From Bremia lactucae (Eukaryota > Oomycota > Peronosporomycetes > Peronosporales > Peronosporaceae), in assembly GCF_004359215.1 (NCBI RefSeq), contig NC_090622.1, positions 1,334,057 through 1,398,056 of the forward strand: DNA of 64,000 nt. The letters are read 5' to 3'. Below the pieces are notes generated by a model, which was given only the letters and a program-made list of their open reading frames with translations, was not told where the DNA came from and ran no database searches. This document shows positions 32,145 to 42,614 of this stretch, piece by piece (position 1 is the first letter of the stretch; each line of letters starts with the position of its first letter). A program made the translations under genes and the position numbers.

Positions 32145-33069
32145 TCATCCATCGTTCTTCGCTCGCAAATGCGCTACCATCTCGTCAGGCGACATCCCGA
32201 AGACAGCTGCGTTGCGAGCTGCATCCGTCGTAGCGCTTTTGCGTCCGTCGCCTGTTAGCTTTCGCTTAAGTGTTAAACCCGTTTGCTGCACGACGAGTTC
32301 CGTGGCTTTGATCGACTTTGCAACAGCTGCATTCAATCGGAAGGAGGTCTCAGATTGCTGCAAGCTTTGCTTGAGATTGTCCGTGCTCGTTTGTTTGGGT
32401 CCTGCGGACGATCTCGTAGAGATCTTCCCAGAAGATCGTACATTGCGGTGTGACATGCCGCCTTGCTCGCAGTGGCTATGGTGTGTCGAGTCGCCGACTC
32501 CGCTTGCAATTGTGTAAGTCGCGCAGACATCAAATCTGATTTTGTGCTAAGGTTGGTCGCGTTTCTTACATCGGGATCAGTTGTGTCGTTCTCGGTTGTA
32601 CTCGCAATACGTTTCGATAAGTCTGAGCCTCGCAAAAGCTTGAGCTTAGCTATTGTGGCTGCGTTATTCGAGACTGTCTTGCGTCAGTCATCTTGAACTT
32701 GGTGCTGCCTGCAGCGTATCCCTCTTTGCCGCTCTGTGGCGTCTTCTACGCCTTGCTAGATTTAGATTAGCTGCTGAATTCAGAAAATTCCACTTTTAGT
32801 TGCCTTTGACCAAACTTCATAGTAAACTTGCTCGTTTTAAGACTCTTTCGGTTAATTTGACTTGTGCTTTGCTTTTTCTTACCATGATCGAACTCCTCGT
32901 TGGCATCTGTTTTTCGCTCGTTTCTCGTGCTCTTGCTGATCTGCTTTGTTGTTGGCGCCATGGTGTGACTTTCAGTTCCGTCATTCACCATTATCATAAA
33001 CTTTGATGCTGATCTCAATTTCCATCTTGATAAAGGGGATTGCTTGTTACAATCGCACATAAATATCAC
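32145..33069 (-). pseudogene. unrecognised, low-complexity Ser/Thr/Lys-rich coding relic
   Basis: Three minus-strand frames follow one another: 33069-32767 (includes MAPTTKQISKSTRNERKTDA and a basic stretch), 32635-32333 (SARLTQLQAESATRHTIATA) and 32456-32145 (LKQSLQQSETSFRLNAAVAK, then GMSPDEMVAHLRAKND before a stop). Each joins the next by a frame change or a missed short intron. The composition is helical and charged. It lacks retroelement motifs. I do not recognise it. Confidence 0.4.
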
Positions 33070-33254
33070 AAAACTTTCATGCCGCTCTCATTTCCTAGTC
33101 GGCAGCCGTAAGTTGTATATTGAGCGGTGACTTGCATGCCGCAGAGTGTAAGCCTTATGCGTATAGCGTCAATACTATTTCCCGAGTGTTTAATGTACCG
33201 CTCATGTCTAGGTGACCAACTGCCAGTTCTTATCTAGTCTTATACACTGGCGTC

Positions 33255-33640
33255 GTGGCGGCGAAACTTTGTGTTCATGTTCGATGTCGCCGCTCTTTTG
33301 TTGCACCGCGACCAGGGATAATTAAGTTGCTACCACACAAACTCAAGCTATCCTCCACCGTGCCGAAACCACTTCAAGTCCAGGCATCGACGGGATTGGC
33401 TATGTCATCTAGGCGCCACTGTATCCGTCGCTGCCAATGGTCGTTGGCTTGTCGTATTCGAGCACTGCCGGGTATACGACATGCAGCGAGACTCCGCGGT
33501 AAACGATATGTATGTCAAGCCAGCTCAATGCAGCTGCCTTGTCGTGTAGAACAAGCGTGATCCGGCGAGTCGTAGCTGGTTTGGTTGTTGCTTGTCGTAA
33601 CGAATTTTCGGTTGTTGCTCCGTGGAATTCATGATGCGTG
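33255..33640 (-). pseudogene. unrecognised coding relic
   Basis: A minus-strand frame with few stops reads ITLVLHDKAAALSWLDIHIV, then RGVSLHVVYPAVLEYDKPTT and SGALDDIANPVDAW. The sequence looks protein-like, but I cannot place it in a family. It could be part of the same decayed locus as 32145-33069. Confidence 0.3.
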
Positions 33641-34146
33641 CATCGTCTATGCTACGTACTCGGCGTCGTCGCCGTGAGCGTCCATGCATCGCGCGACTTT
33701 TTGGCACACTTCCGGGTACCCTAGCGGCTATGTTTGCACTTTTCGGCGCAAATTTAACTATTAAGCTTAATTATTGGTGCAAGTCACGCGTTTAGGCACT
33801 CGTCAAAAGTGATAGAATCGTTGTATAGTATAAGTTAATAAGCATAAGGATGATTTTTCTGACCCTTTAGAATGAAGGCTTCGTCGAAATAGACTACATA
33901 TTTATCTGGATTAAATCTTAAAAATTGCATATTGAGAAACTTCTATACTCATTTAGCAGCGTCACTACCAGATAGCAACATTTATCACTTTAACGCTTTT
34001 CATATATAACAAGAGTGAATTAGATTGCCACTGCTTTTAGTACTTGATTAGCAAATTGGCAGGACCCGAAAGAAAGATACAATGATTTCACCATACTCAA
34101 CAACTTACAATTTTATTATTTTAGTCCGATCCAATCCTGTTTAATA
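33640..34146. other. AT-rich stretch, no gene seen
   Basis: About 500 bp of AT-rich sequence just outside the left D-family LTR. No frame of interest is present. Confidence 0.5.
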
Positions 34147-34605
34147 TGTAGCGGAGCTACCTCGCTCCTAAAGTAAGAGAGGGACTTTCAGACTCAAAGA
34201 GTCACTTAGTTCTATTGAACTTATAAATTTGACAAATCAGGGAGTCGTACAAGCTATTAAATCATAAATAATCCTAGTTCAAGGGATTCAGGGGTTCGTA
34301 GAACCAAGTGGCGCATAGTACCCAAGAGGATATACCTTAGAAAGGCTTCTATCTCTTACAGATCAATGCGCAAGCCTAAGAAAGGGTAACTGCATTTTAT
34401 TTAATTATTTAAATCTTAAAACCTTACCCTAGCTAAATCAAAATAGATTTTGGCCGCCAGAGTTATATCTGGCGGTATCACATTTGTAACCCATAATAAA
34501 CGGGATTAGGTAACTAACTATTTTAAAATGAGATAAAAGGTTATTTTAACCATAAAGTTAACGTACTACAACAACTGTTCTCCAACCGATGTGTGCCCCA
34601 TTACA
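34147..34605 (-). repeat. 3' LTR of element D1, 459 bp
   Basis: On plus it starts TGTAGCGGAGCTACCTCG and ends GCCCCATTACA. On minus it is preceded by the purine tract GATGGGGGATGG, a polypurine tract, which confirms it as the 3' LTR. It is very similar to the LTR at 48810-49295. Confidence 0.85.
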
Positions 34606-34763
34606 CCATCCCCCATCATACTATCGATACCGAGTGACAACATTCGCTTCATCTCCTCTTTGAGGTTGGAAACTTAACAGCTTACCGTTCGTTTTTTTTT
34701 TGCTTTGTCTCATGACAATCAAGCGTGAGTACAGACTCTAAGCACCTTCCACGAAGATAAGAG

Positions 34764-35692
34764 AATGGTGGACTTTGAAAGTCACTCTCCATCAGAGGAG
34801 GAGGAGGAAAAAGAGCGTCGTTCTCTCACGCCTTCTCTCCAGATGAGCGTCGGCGGGTCCCGAATCCGTTCCCAGGACGTGGTGCTGCTGATGTCTTGAC
34901 TGCATTGAGCAGGACACGGGACCCTGAGCTCATAATTATTACGAATTCGCTCGATGAAGAGCAAGAGCGGATAATCCTTATAGCGGAAAGAGCTCGTCAT
35001 CGGGCTGCCGAGATAGCGAAGCTACAGCTCATAGTGAATATAAATTCACCCCGCTTAGTGCGGGCGAGTGCCTCAAAGAGATAGCGGGTCACAGCTTGGC
35101 CACCTGGATCTCCGGTGACCTGACGAGGACGGTGGAGGAGATCGCTGCCCGTGACGCTCTTCATGAGCAAAAAATTACGCAAAAGGTAATGACGCAAAGC
35201 CATATCTGACGCCATTACGTGATCAAGCCGTAGGGCTTCGGTGACCTCCACGAGGAAAATTCCGATCGTTTTGTTTCCAAACGAAACAAGGAGTGAAAAC
35301 GAAGTCTTATTTGAAAACTTGGTCCGTCGGCTCGTCGACTTCGTAATATTTGGAATATCAGAGAGTCTGCGGATAGAGATGATGTTCGTTTGGAACGGAA
35401 GCTTCGCTTCTATTTCGCTAAGCTTAAGGCCAAAGGCCAGTTACGTTTGGCGTTTATGCCACAAAACGAAGAAAGACCTAGCCAATATTTCATTGCTTCG
35501 GTTGACCGCACAACCATGGATCGAAGCCGCACTGAGGCTATAGATCCACCTTATCCCAGGTTTAGTGGTGGGAGGCGTCGTTTGACGCGAGTTGACCCTG
35601 AGCTTGGCGCTCAAAAACTTAACGGCGTACGGGCAATCTTGCCGAAGAGGTATTTCGGACTCCCAAGAGTTTTCAGAAGAGGGGTACCCTAG
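34764..35692 (+). pseudogene. antisense ORF of the D family
   Basis: On plus, opposite to D1 pol, it starts MVDFESHSPSEEEEEKERRS about 160 bp inside the LTR. It continues after a frame change as RDPELIIITNSLDEEQERII with a helical basic stretch, then from 35390 as ERKLRFYFAKLKAKGQLRLA and MDRSRTEAIDPPYPRFSGGR, to a stop after FGLPRVFRRGVP at 35692. The last part overlaps the antisense of the chromodomain. The sequence is unlike the A/B/C antisense protein except for an acidic start. I do not recognise it, and there is only one copy to compare. Confidence 0.45.
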
Positions 35693-38600
35693 CCACTTCA
35701 CCAGATACTGGTATTGACCCTTACGACGACGCCGCTTAAAAAGTTTCTTCACATGAAACTGAAGGTTATTCCACGCATCAAGCAGCGCGGGAGGGGGCCG
35801 AAATTTCGGCGGAAGCATTTGATGCTTTAGGCACGAGGTGCAACTTCTTCGTGAGGTCCTTGCTCGAGTCGAGAGCTCTTTTGAGACGGTTCAGAACCGT
35901 CTTTTGCTGCTGGACCGTCAGCAGCCTCGTTTAAGGGGCCAGCTGGATATCCTGGTGAGGTCGCAGCAATCTGCGGCACGTCCGCCTATCTCGGCGCAAG
36001 CACCTTCAAGTCCACGTGGAAAGGTCCCGATAGGCTTAAGCAAGCCAACGTAGAAGACTGGGTGTGTACGCAGCTTGCTAGGAAGGTTTAGCGTATAAGC
36101 TAGGCCCTTCTTGGCCACGACCATAATTGGTCCAATAAAGCTCGGGCGCAATTTGGTCTTGAAGACCGCGGACACAAAGTTGGTAGGTAGATTTTTAGGG
36201 TTTAGTAAAACTCGGTCTCCGACCATAAATGTATAATTACAGCTTCTGCCTTTCACATCTGCTTGTTCTTTTTGTCTATCTTGGCTATCAGCCGTTGTAT
36301 CCCTTACATGTCTTAAGACACTAAATCGCGTCGCGAAAAATTCGCTTCCTTATTTCCAAACGGTAAAGGGCTGATACCAGCAAGCCTATCGGCTAATTCT
36401 CCCCCGCCAAGCTTTAAATCACGCAGTGGTATCGTAAATGGAACGCGTGGGTGGGTAAGACCGTTGATATAGAGCGAAGTTTAGCCTGTTCAGGCATGTA
36501 CAGCGTTATTTTACGCAAACTCCACAACTGGGAGAATTGAGCTCCAGCGCTTTGGTGTCTGAGCACACACGCTGCGTAAAACGTCTTAAATGATGCAATT
36601 AACACGTTCAGTTTGACCATCGGTCTGCGGATGGTCCGCAGGGGACATGTTCAATCTGTTGCCAAGCACTCGGAAAATTGATTTCCTGAATTTGCCCGTA
36701 AAACGGGTGTCCCGATCAGAGACAATTGCCTCTGGCAATCCATGTTGCCGAAACATGCGATCATAAACAACTTAGCTGTACCTTCACCATCAATTGAATC
36801 CCGCACGGCCGCTAAGTGAGCCATTTTGCTCAATCGGTCAACATAGACCACTATGCCGAAGTTGCCGGCTAAATCTTTCGGTAGATCGAAAAAAAAATCC
36901 ATAATAATGGAGCCTCAGCAACCTATGAAGACGGAAAGGCTCGCCAGTGGCGCAGCAGCATGCGCCGAGGGTTTAATTTGTTGGCAAGTTTCGCATATGC
37001 GAGCATATGGGCTGATCCATTAATAAAGTTTGGGCCACCAATAACTCTGGCTTACAGAGCCGTAGGCCTTTTTTCTACCGAGATGACCACCAAGGATAGT
37101 ATCGTGTGCCTCATAGAGGATTCGGTTATTCAAATCCTCGTCATGAGAGATAACGACACGCGGAGGGTCCGCGATGTCTGAGCAATAAAGCAGCAGATTG
37201 TTATCGACAGAAAATCGATGTAATTTTGCACGCAAACGTGTCGGCAATTTAATACCTTAATCCGAGTTCCTTAAAGCTCGTAGCAGAGCTACACACTGTT
37301 CAACCTTGGCGTAAGCCGAACAAATTAATTCAGCAATAGGCGACAAGTTAATCGTTAAATGAGAAAGCTCATAATCTGGCCGGCGTGATAACGCATCGGC
37401 CAAAGCATTCTGCTTGCCGGGCTTATACTTCACCTCGAAGTTGTATTTCGCGAAAAAAAATAGCCATCGGGCCATTCTCTGTGAGAGATGGGACGACTTA
37501 ATCGCCGTGCGTTATGACGCGTGATCTGTCTATGTCACAAACGGCTTAGAGCCGAGCAGATGAACTCTGAGTTTGACGAGAGCATACTTCATAGCAAGTA
37601 ATTCTTTGTCACGAACATATAGATCTTTTTCGTAGAATTAAGCTGTCTTGACTCAACCGCAATAACACTTTCATGCCCATCAACATCTGTTTGTAACAGA
37701 GCACTACCAATGAATGGCAAAATCTGATGCGTCAGACGACACTGAAAGGCCAATTTGGGTTTGACAGTGCCAGAATCGGGGCATCGATAAGACTAACCTT
37801 CACTGCTCGACAAAAAATAATTTCGGTGCTAGTCCAGCACCATTCTGTACCCTTTTTAAGGAGATTAGATAATAACCTAGCCAATTAAGCGTAATTTTCG
37901 CTATATTTGTTTTAACAATTGGCGAGACCCAACCACTTACGCAAATCCTTTTGGTTTTTAGGAACCGGCCAATTTACTATGGCTCTTACCTTAGCGGGAT
38001 CCGCTTTTAAAGCCTCGCTTTTCAGTAAAGCATCCTAAAACATAAATTACGCCTGCGCCAAATATGCATTTCGATGCATTGGCATACAATTTATTTGTAT
38101 GCGAATGCATCGAAATGCATATTTGGTTTATACAATCGAGCAGTGCTCGCAAATGGTCCAAATAGCCATCCATATCCGACCGACGCTGCTCTGCACGACT
38201 ATGGACATAAATGTCATCGAAATAAGTCTGTACATAACCTCAATGAGGGCGCAATAGTTACGATTAAATGTTGCCGGTGCGTTGAAAAGCTCTTGTGGCA
38301 TAATTAGCCAGTCCCATACATGCCGCTTGGGGTGCTAACCGCTATAAGCGGGATATCGCTAGCTCGCATGAGCAATTGGTAGTAACAATCGACTAGTCCA
38401 ACGAACTGTACATTGTACATCCCACCATATTGTTCTGAAGAACATCCTTTCTAGGAATAAGGGTTTGAGCTGGCATAGTGACAGCATTAAGCTTATTAAA
38501 AGCATGTATAATGCGCCATTCACCATTTGACTTTTTGACACAAAATTTCGGTGATGAAGTGAAGATTTATTCTCGCGTACCATACCATCTTCCTCAGCGC

Positions 38601-38860
38601 GAAAGTTCTATGAGCTTGGCACGGAAGGAATCGTCAACGACGTCACACTGTTCTTTTGTTAAAGGCCACTGTGCGGGTAACACAGTATTGGTTCCAGGAA
38701 CCAAGTCGATTTCAAGACGGACACCTCTATCTGGAGGTAAAACCGATGGTGGGTTGGTACAAACCCTTTCTTGAAATTCCTCAACAATAGAATGAATCGA
38801 TGGGATCTGTAATGACCGATGGCCCACTCCGCGCACAATGTACAGCTTTTTATGTTCTCC
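35600..38860 (-). pseudogene. pol of element D1: RT, RNase H, integrase, chromodomain
   Basis: RT starts with VRLEIDLVPGTNTVLPAQWP (38836-38594 frame), and the catalytic loop YFDDIYVHS is near 38202-38226. RNase H ends with the frame at 37475 (MARWLFFFAKYNFEVKYKPG). The integrase finger is at 37247-37020 (VISHDEDLNNRILYEAHDTI), the core at 36902-36651 (FGIVVYVDRLSKMAHLAAVR), and the C-terminus at 36256-35918 (YTFMVGDRVLLNPKNLPTNF). The chromodomain reads GQYQYLVKWLGYPSSENSWE. A fold-back insertion disrupts RT at 38058-38126. Confidence 0.85.
38058..38126. repeat. fold-back inverted repeat in D1 RT
   Basis: Two 32-bp arms (38058-38089 and 38095-38126) are reverse complements with one mismatch, around a 5-base loop TTTAT. 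The homologous site in D2 (about 45565-45620) has the first arm but not the second, so the second arm is an inserted inverted copy. Confidence 0.85.
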
Positions 38861-39550
38861 CGGACGGCTTCATCCAGAAGAGATGATGATTTTGACTAAA
38901 TGTTTGGTCGATTAATCACCATCTCAGACAAGTCGCCAGCTCTTGAGGCTCGGCCACACTCATCAATAGACATTTCGTCTAGCTCTAAAACAGCATGTAA
39001 CGAAGGGATTGCTTCAAGGCTAAATTCTCCTTCGATGCTACCGGTACACCATTTGCAAGCGTATGCAACTGCTCGCTCATATCACTTTCTGGCGTTATAG
39101 ACGCTTCGCGTCTCTGCTGTCTCGAAGTCGAGACGATACGCCTTTTAGAGGCCGGGACTTCCAAGATTTAAGTTTCTTAACATTTGACCAGAGTTGATGT
39201 CCAATCCGACATTCGACGAGGAGTTGTGTAACTCAAAATTCTTGTCCAGTGATTGTTAACGTGTCACTTCACGTGCATCAGAGGGGTTTGACCCGAAATG
39301 CCCTGGCAACTTGCCAATAGTATCACAACAGACACTCAGTATGGTTCCACCTCGGCCCACCACGTTCGGTGGACTTAGATGTGCCACTCCAGGATATTAA
39401 ACCCTTGATGACTCGCCCTAGGCCTATATTGCTTTCAGCATTCAGTGATTTTGAAAAAATTAATTTTGTACTGAAAATTCGTAACTGGAACGAGTGGTAC
39501 TCGACGGAGTACGTACCCCCTAGTGTTTTTTAACATTTTACTTCATTATT

Positions 39551-39860
39551 TTAGACATTCCAATGTCTAGCACACTGACATATTCGGTCAGTGAGTCGCG
39601 CAAATAGCACTTTTGTTGCTTTGCAAAGGTGGGTCATGACTTCTAAAGCTTTGCTAGAAACATGGCGCGTTGCATTTAAGGTCTTAGACCTCCAATCTAT
39701 CCATGACTCATGGTATTCAAGCCAGGCCATACCAAGAATGAGATCATATCTCGAATCCAAATCAAGGAAGAAACAGCGTTACACACTGTCAAAGTCCAGA
39801 AACTTAATACCTAACTTCAACGGAAATTTAGGAACGGTGACACGAGTCCCAGTCGCTAAG
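39551..39860 (-). pseudogene. aspartic protease C-terminal half, element D1
   Basis: The minus strand reads RLATGTRVTVPKF, then DSRYDLILGMAWLEYHESW, like the D2 protease (47647-47189), down to a stop at 39551. The active-site half is missing, because another fragment joins at about 39856. Confidence 0.75.
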
Positions 39861-39996
39861 CGATAACTTCTCCTTCTCCCTCCTCAACGAGGCTTAGATT
39901 CATGGGTTCCGGTCCGTACGGATGGTACGGGCGGAGCCGACCAACGTAAATCGTAGGATGCGTTCGCATCCTACGTGGCAATTCTATTGTGTACGG
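39856..39996 (-). pseudogene. mosaic scrap H: integrase C-terminus joined to gag
   Basis: The minus strand reads YTIELPRRMRTHPTIYVGRL and RPYHPY (integrase C-terminus), then EPMNLSLVEEGEGEV, which is the pre-knuckle gag motif, then directly the D1 protease. This is at least two junctions in 140 bp. Its right end meets element C in inverted orientation. Confidence 0.7.
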
Positions 39997-40379
39997 CTCC
40001 GCCCGTACCATCAGTACGTGGCTTCTTCCGAGGACGGATTTCACCACCCTTTTCAAGAATCTCCAAAAGATTCGTGTGATCGTGATCCAGATTCTCATGT
40101 TGAACCTGAAGTTTCTCATGCCGGTTCCGAATATCCTCGAAACTACAATGACTGACGACATCATCTCATCGCGAACAGCATGATATTTTCGTTCGTACTC
40201 CAACATGGAGTACGCACTCTTCGAACGGTCTCCCAACCGCTCAATATGGTGAGCCTGCACCGTCTGCTTCAACGAGCGACGCTTGCCGCGCTCGTAGTCA
40301 AGTCCCTCCTCCAAATCATGGAGGAAGTGACCAATTTTTCGATCCTTGACATTAGATCCGACATACGATTCGGAGCTAA

Positions 40380-40633
40380 TTTTCCCTCCTCCACCACATC
40401 CATTGGTAGATTCCGACGGACGTTTCCTTGTGGAACGTATCCAGAACCACTTTGATGTGAAGGGGCAGCGAACGAGTTATCTTGTTCGCTGGCGTGGTTA
40501 TCCACCTTAACATGACAGCTGGGAATCTCGTTCCCAGCTGGTTGCTGACGTTGAGGGCCTCGTCCGTCAGTATGAGGAGACCCACCCGATGGTTCAGAAG
40601 GCCCATCGGAAAACACGCGCCTGGTGCTTGTAA
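40380..40633 (+). pseudogene. chromodomain and end of pol, element C
   Basis: The frame reads FLVERIQNHFDVKGQRTSYL, VRWRGYPP, one stop codon, HDSWESRSQLVADVEGLVRQ, YEETHP and ends at the TAA at 40631-40633. The aromatic and WxxYPP positions of a chromodomain are kept. The one in-frame stop and the truncated upstream pol make it a relic, but this is the clearest chromodomain of the A/B/C family here. Confidence 0.8.
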
Positions 40634-41728
40634 ATTGATTGCAAAACCTCAATCGCATCACGCATGTCAATAGAGATGCGAGCCCTTCCCCAGGGCGAAG
40701 AAAGGAAGTAAACATCCCATTTCGCTCGTTTCGTGTTGTCGACACAACGCGTAGAGGGATCACCCCACCCGAGACATGAAAGCCCAGCCTCACGTGACAA
40801 CCGATGCAATTTATACTTTGCACCGTTTGGAGTTCGTTTCTCAAACTTAACGCGATTCGCGTTAAGTTTTTGAAACCAGGCCTCGCGTCCAATGTCATTG
40901 ACATTGCGAATGAACGCGCTCCAGGCTTGCATAAGCGATACTTTATCTCGCTTATTGTTGCCACTAAACCAGCGATGCTTAAGAAAGGCATCGAGATAAA
41001 AATCTTCTCAGCCCGAAAGTTCTTCGCGCTGGGTTCAAGGCCATGTAGCTTTGTCGCAATAAATAAAGGATATTTGTTGTGAGGAGTAGTTTCTTCAGAC
41101 AAGCTATTGATTAGACGTTCTGGCAAAAGCCACGGCTTCTTCTCAGGGGCGAGATGAGACATTTTACTGTCTTCACTCCCCTGAGTGGTACCCACTGAAG
41201 CAGGGGTACCACAAGAACTTTTATTACGATGGCTTACGCCATCGTCATCACCTTGCACATAACAGGTGCAGGTGACCGTACGGGAGACGGAACGGGCGAT
41301 GAGGGATCATCCTCATCGTCGGATCCAAATAGACTATTAACTCGTCTATCAGAATGAGCCCTCTCATTCGAAGGCTCATAGTCAACCGCCTGACGTCTAT
41401 CAGGCGACTGTTCCATTCTCCCCAAGTCGGCCATTTCGTCCGACTCGCACTCATAATCGACCTCTAAAGAGGGGTCGTACTCACGTGGTGAATCACCACG
41501 TGCACTCGCAACACCAAGTGTTGTGCGAGTGGAAGACACTACGGTAGACGGAACGTCTACCGCAAGAGATAACAATGCGTCACCCGCGGCTGCACGAACC
41601 GCAGCCGAAGGTTCAACACTATCCTCACCCCGCATGAATTGTTCCTTCATGCGATGGAATTTAAAATGATGGATCTGACCAATCAAAATCATTTTAAAAA
41701 TTAAGTGGTCATTTAGCGACCACTCCAC
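40594..41728 (-). CDS. conserved antisense ORF (aORF) of element C, two frameshifts
   Basis: It starts at ATG 41728, 42 bp from the LTR. The N-terminal 165 codons are open and acidic/Ser-rich (SLFGSDDEDDPSSPVPSPVR). After a frame change near 41250 it continues with HLAPEKKPWLLPERLINSLS and NKYPLFIATKLHG, changes frame again near 41000 to LDAFLKHRWFSGNNKRDKV, then DIGREAWFQKLNANRVKFEK and AKYKLHRLSREAGLSCLGWG, and ends at a TGA (40596-40594). Copies A and B have the same protein in the same relative place. It overlaps the pol stop by 40 bp, tail to tail. There is no signal peptide, membrane span or known catalytic motif. The function is unknown; expression from an antisense LTR promoter is inference. 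Confidence 0.65.
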
Positions 41729-41754
41729 CTAATGACATTCAGAGTGATTGTCGT

Positions 41755-41768
41755 TTAAGGGAGGGGTG
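41755..41768 (+). promoter_or_regulatory. polypurine tract of element C
   Basis: The sequence AAGGGAGGGGTGA sits right before the LTR start TGTAACGG. It is the expected plus-strand primer site and shows that the LTR to its right is a 3' LTR in plus orientation. Confidence 0.75.
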
Positions 41769-41769
41769 A

Positions 41770-42219
41770 TGTAACGGGGTGTATCGTTACATGAAATTAA
41801 CAATAAAAGATTGTTAATTAATATTATCCAAAAGGTAGATAATATTTGGAGGAAATTACTTTAAATAGTAATTTCCTGAATTCTTATCCATAAATAGGTA
41901 TAGACCATTATGTCTATTTATTCCGCAGACTAATCAGCTGTAGAAGTAATCAAAGAGAGTTACGAGATAAGATAGATAAGAATTCATTTACATGTTTAGT
42001 ATTAGTTTATAGTTAAGACAACATTTACAAAGATAGATTAACAAGACACTTAACTATATTAATACAGTTTTCATTTTACACTCTTAAGCTAACTTGCCTA
42101 AAGAGAAGTCTTCCTCTATACGTACAGTGTACGTCACCTAACGAGAGGCACCACTCACATCTGAAGCAGTGTGAAGTGGACTTGTACTGAAACAGTACAA
42201 GTCGCAGTGCCCCGTTACA
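41770..42219 (+). repeat. 3' LTR of element C, 450 bp
   Basis: Starts TGTAACGGGGTGTATCG and ends GTGCCCCGTTACA. By eye it is nearly identical to the reverse complement of 55175-55615, with scattered single-base differences. It has perfect short TGTAAC/GTTACA inverted ends. Confidence 0.9.
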
Positions 42220-42510
42220 GTACACTTGGTGTAATTAAGGGGATGGTCAATTACTTAATTACAGTAATAAGACCCAGCACTCGGGTGTGGTTCACATTTG
42301 CGACCAACCCTTGTGTATCTGATGCACAGGTGCATTCACATTAGAAGGGGTGACGGCTAGCGTCATCCGTTACGCGAGGTATCTGGAAAGATACGCTCGC
42401 AACACATATCGACTGTTATCTATAGAGATGACATTTTAATTGGTAAAAATAAGTATTTATATCTAATGCGATTAGAATATAAATCAGTCTGGAAACTACT
42501 TCCTACTTGG
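42220..42510 (+). repeat. partial LTR of the second E copy
   Basis: The reverse complement of 22030-22358 matches, including ACCAACCCTTGTGT, GGCTAGCGTCATCC and the final AATATAAATCAGTCTGGAAA. Its beginning is replaced by the LTR of element C. The right boundary is approximate. Confidence 0.65.
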
Positions 42511-42614
42511 TAAGTGCGCATGAGGAGCTGGATTACCGCTCCCGTGGCGACACTTTACCAAAATAAGCCCTGGCTAGACTCCTGGGTAGTCCTCCTGAGA
42601 AACATGTTGCTCAG

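Larger units (their letters stand above)
34147..39866 (-). mobile_element. Ty3/gypsy element D1, 3' half
   Basis: Read on minus from about 39866: protease, spacer (39130-38850), RT (38860-37800), RNase H (37780-37257), integrase (37247-35918), chromodomain (about 35760-35600), an antisense (plus) frame 34764-35692, and the 3' LTR (34605-34147). The gag and 5' LTR are replaced by other elements at 39856. D2 (43960-49295) is the same family but holds the 5' half. Confidence 0.8.
39997..42219 (+). mobile_element. Ty3/gypsy element C, 3' end
   Basis: On plus: end of integrase (VRLRPYHQYVASSEDG), linker, chromodomain (40424-40590), pol stop at 40631-40633, an antisense gene on minus (41728-40594), a polypurine tract (41755-41768), and the 3' LTR (41770-42219). 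It is the best preserved 3' end in the window and its LTR is young. Confidence 0.8.

Noticed and set aside
40269..41258. 329-codon minus frame in element C as one protein
   Set aside because: Only its first 80-odd codons align with copy B. The rest reads the chromodomain and aORF C-terminus in the wrong frame, so the full frame is partly accidental.
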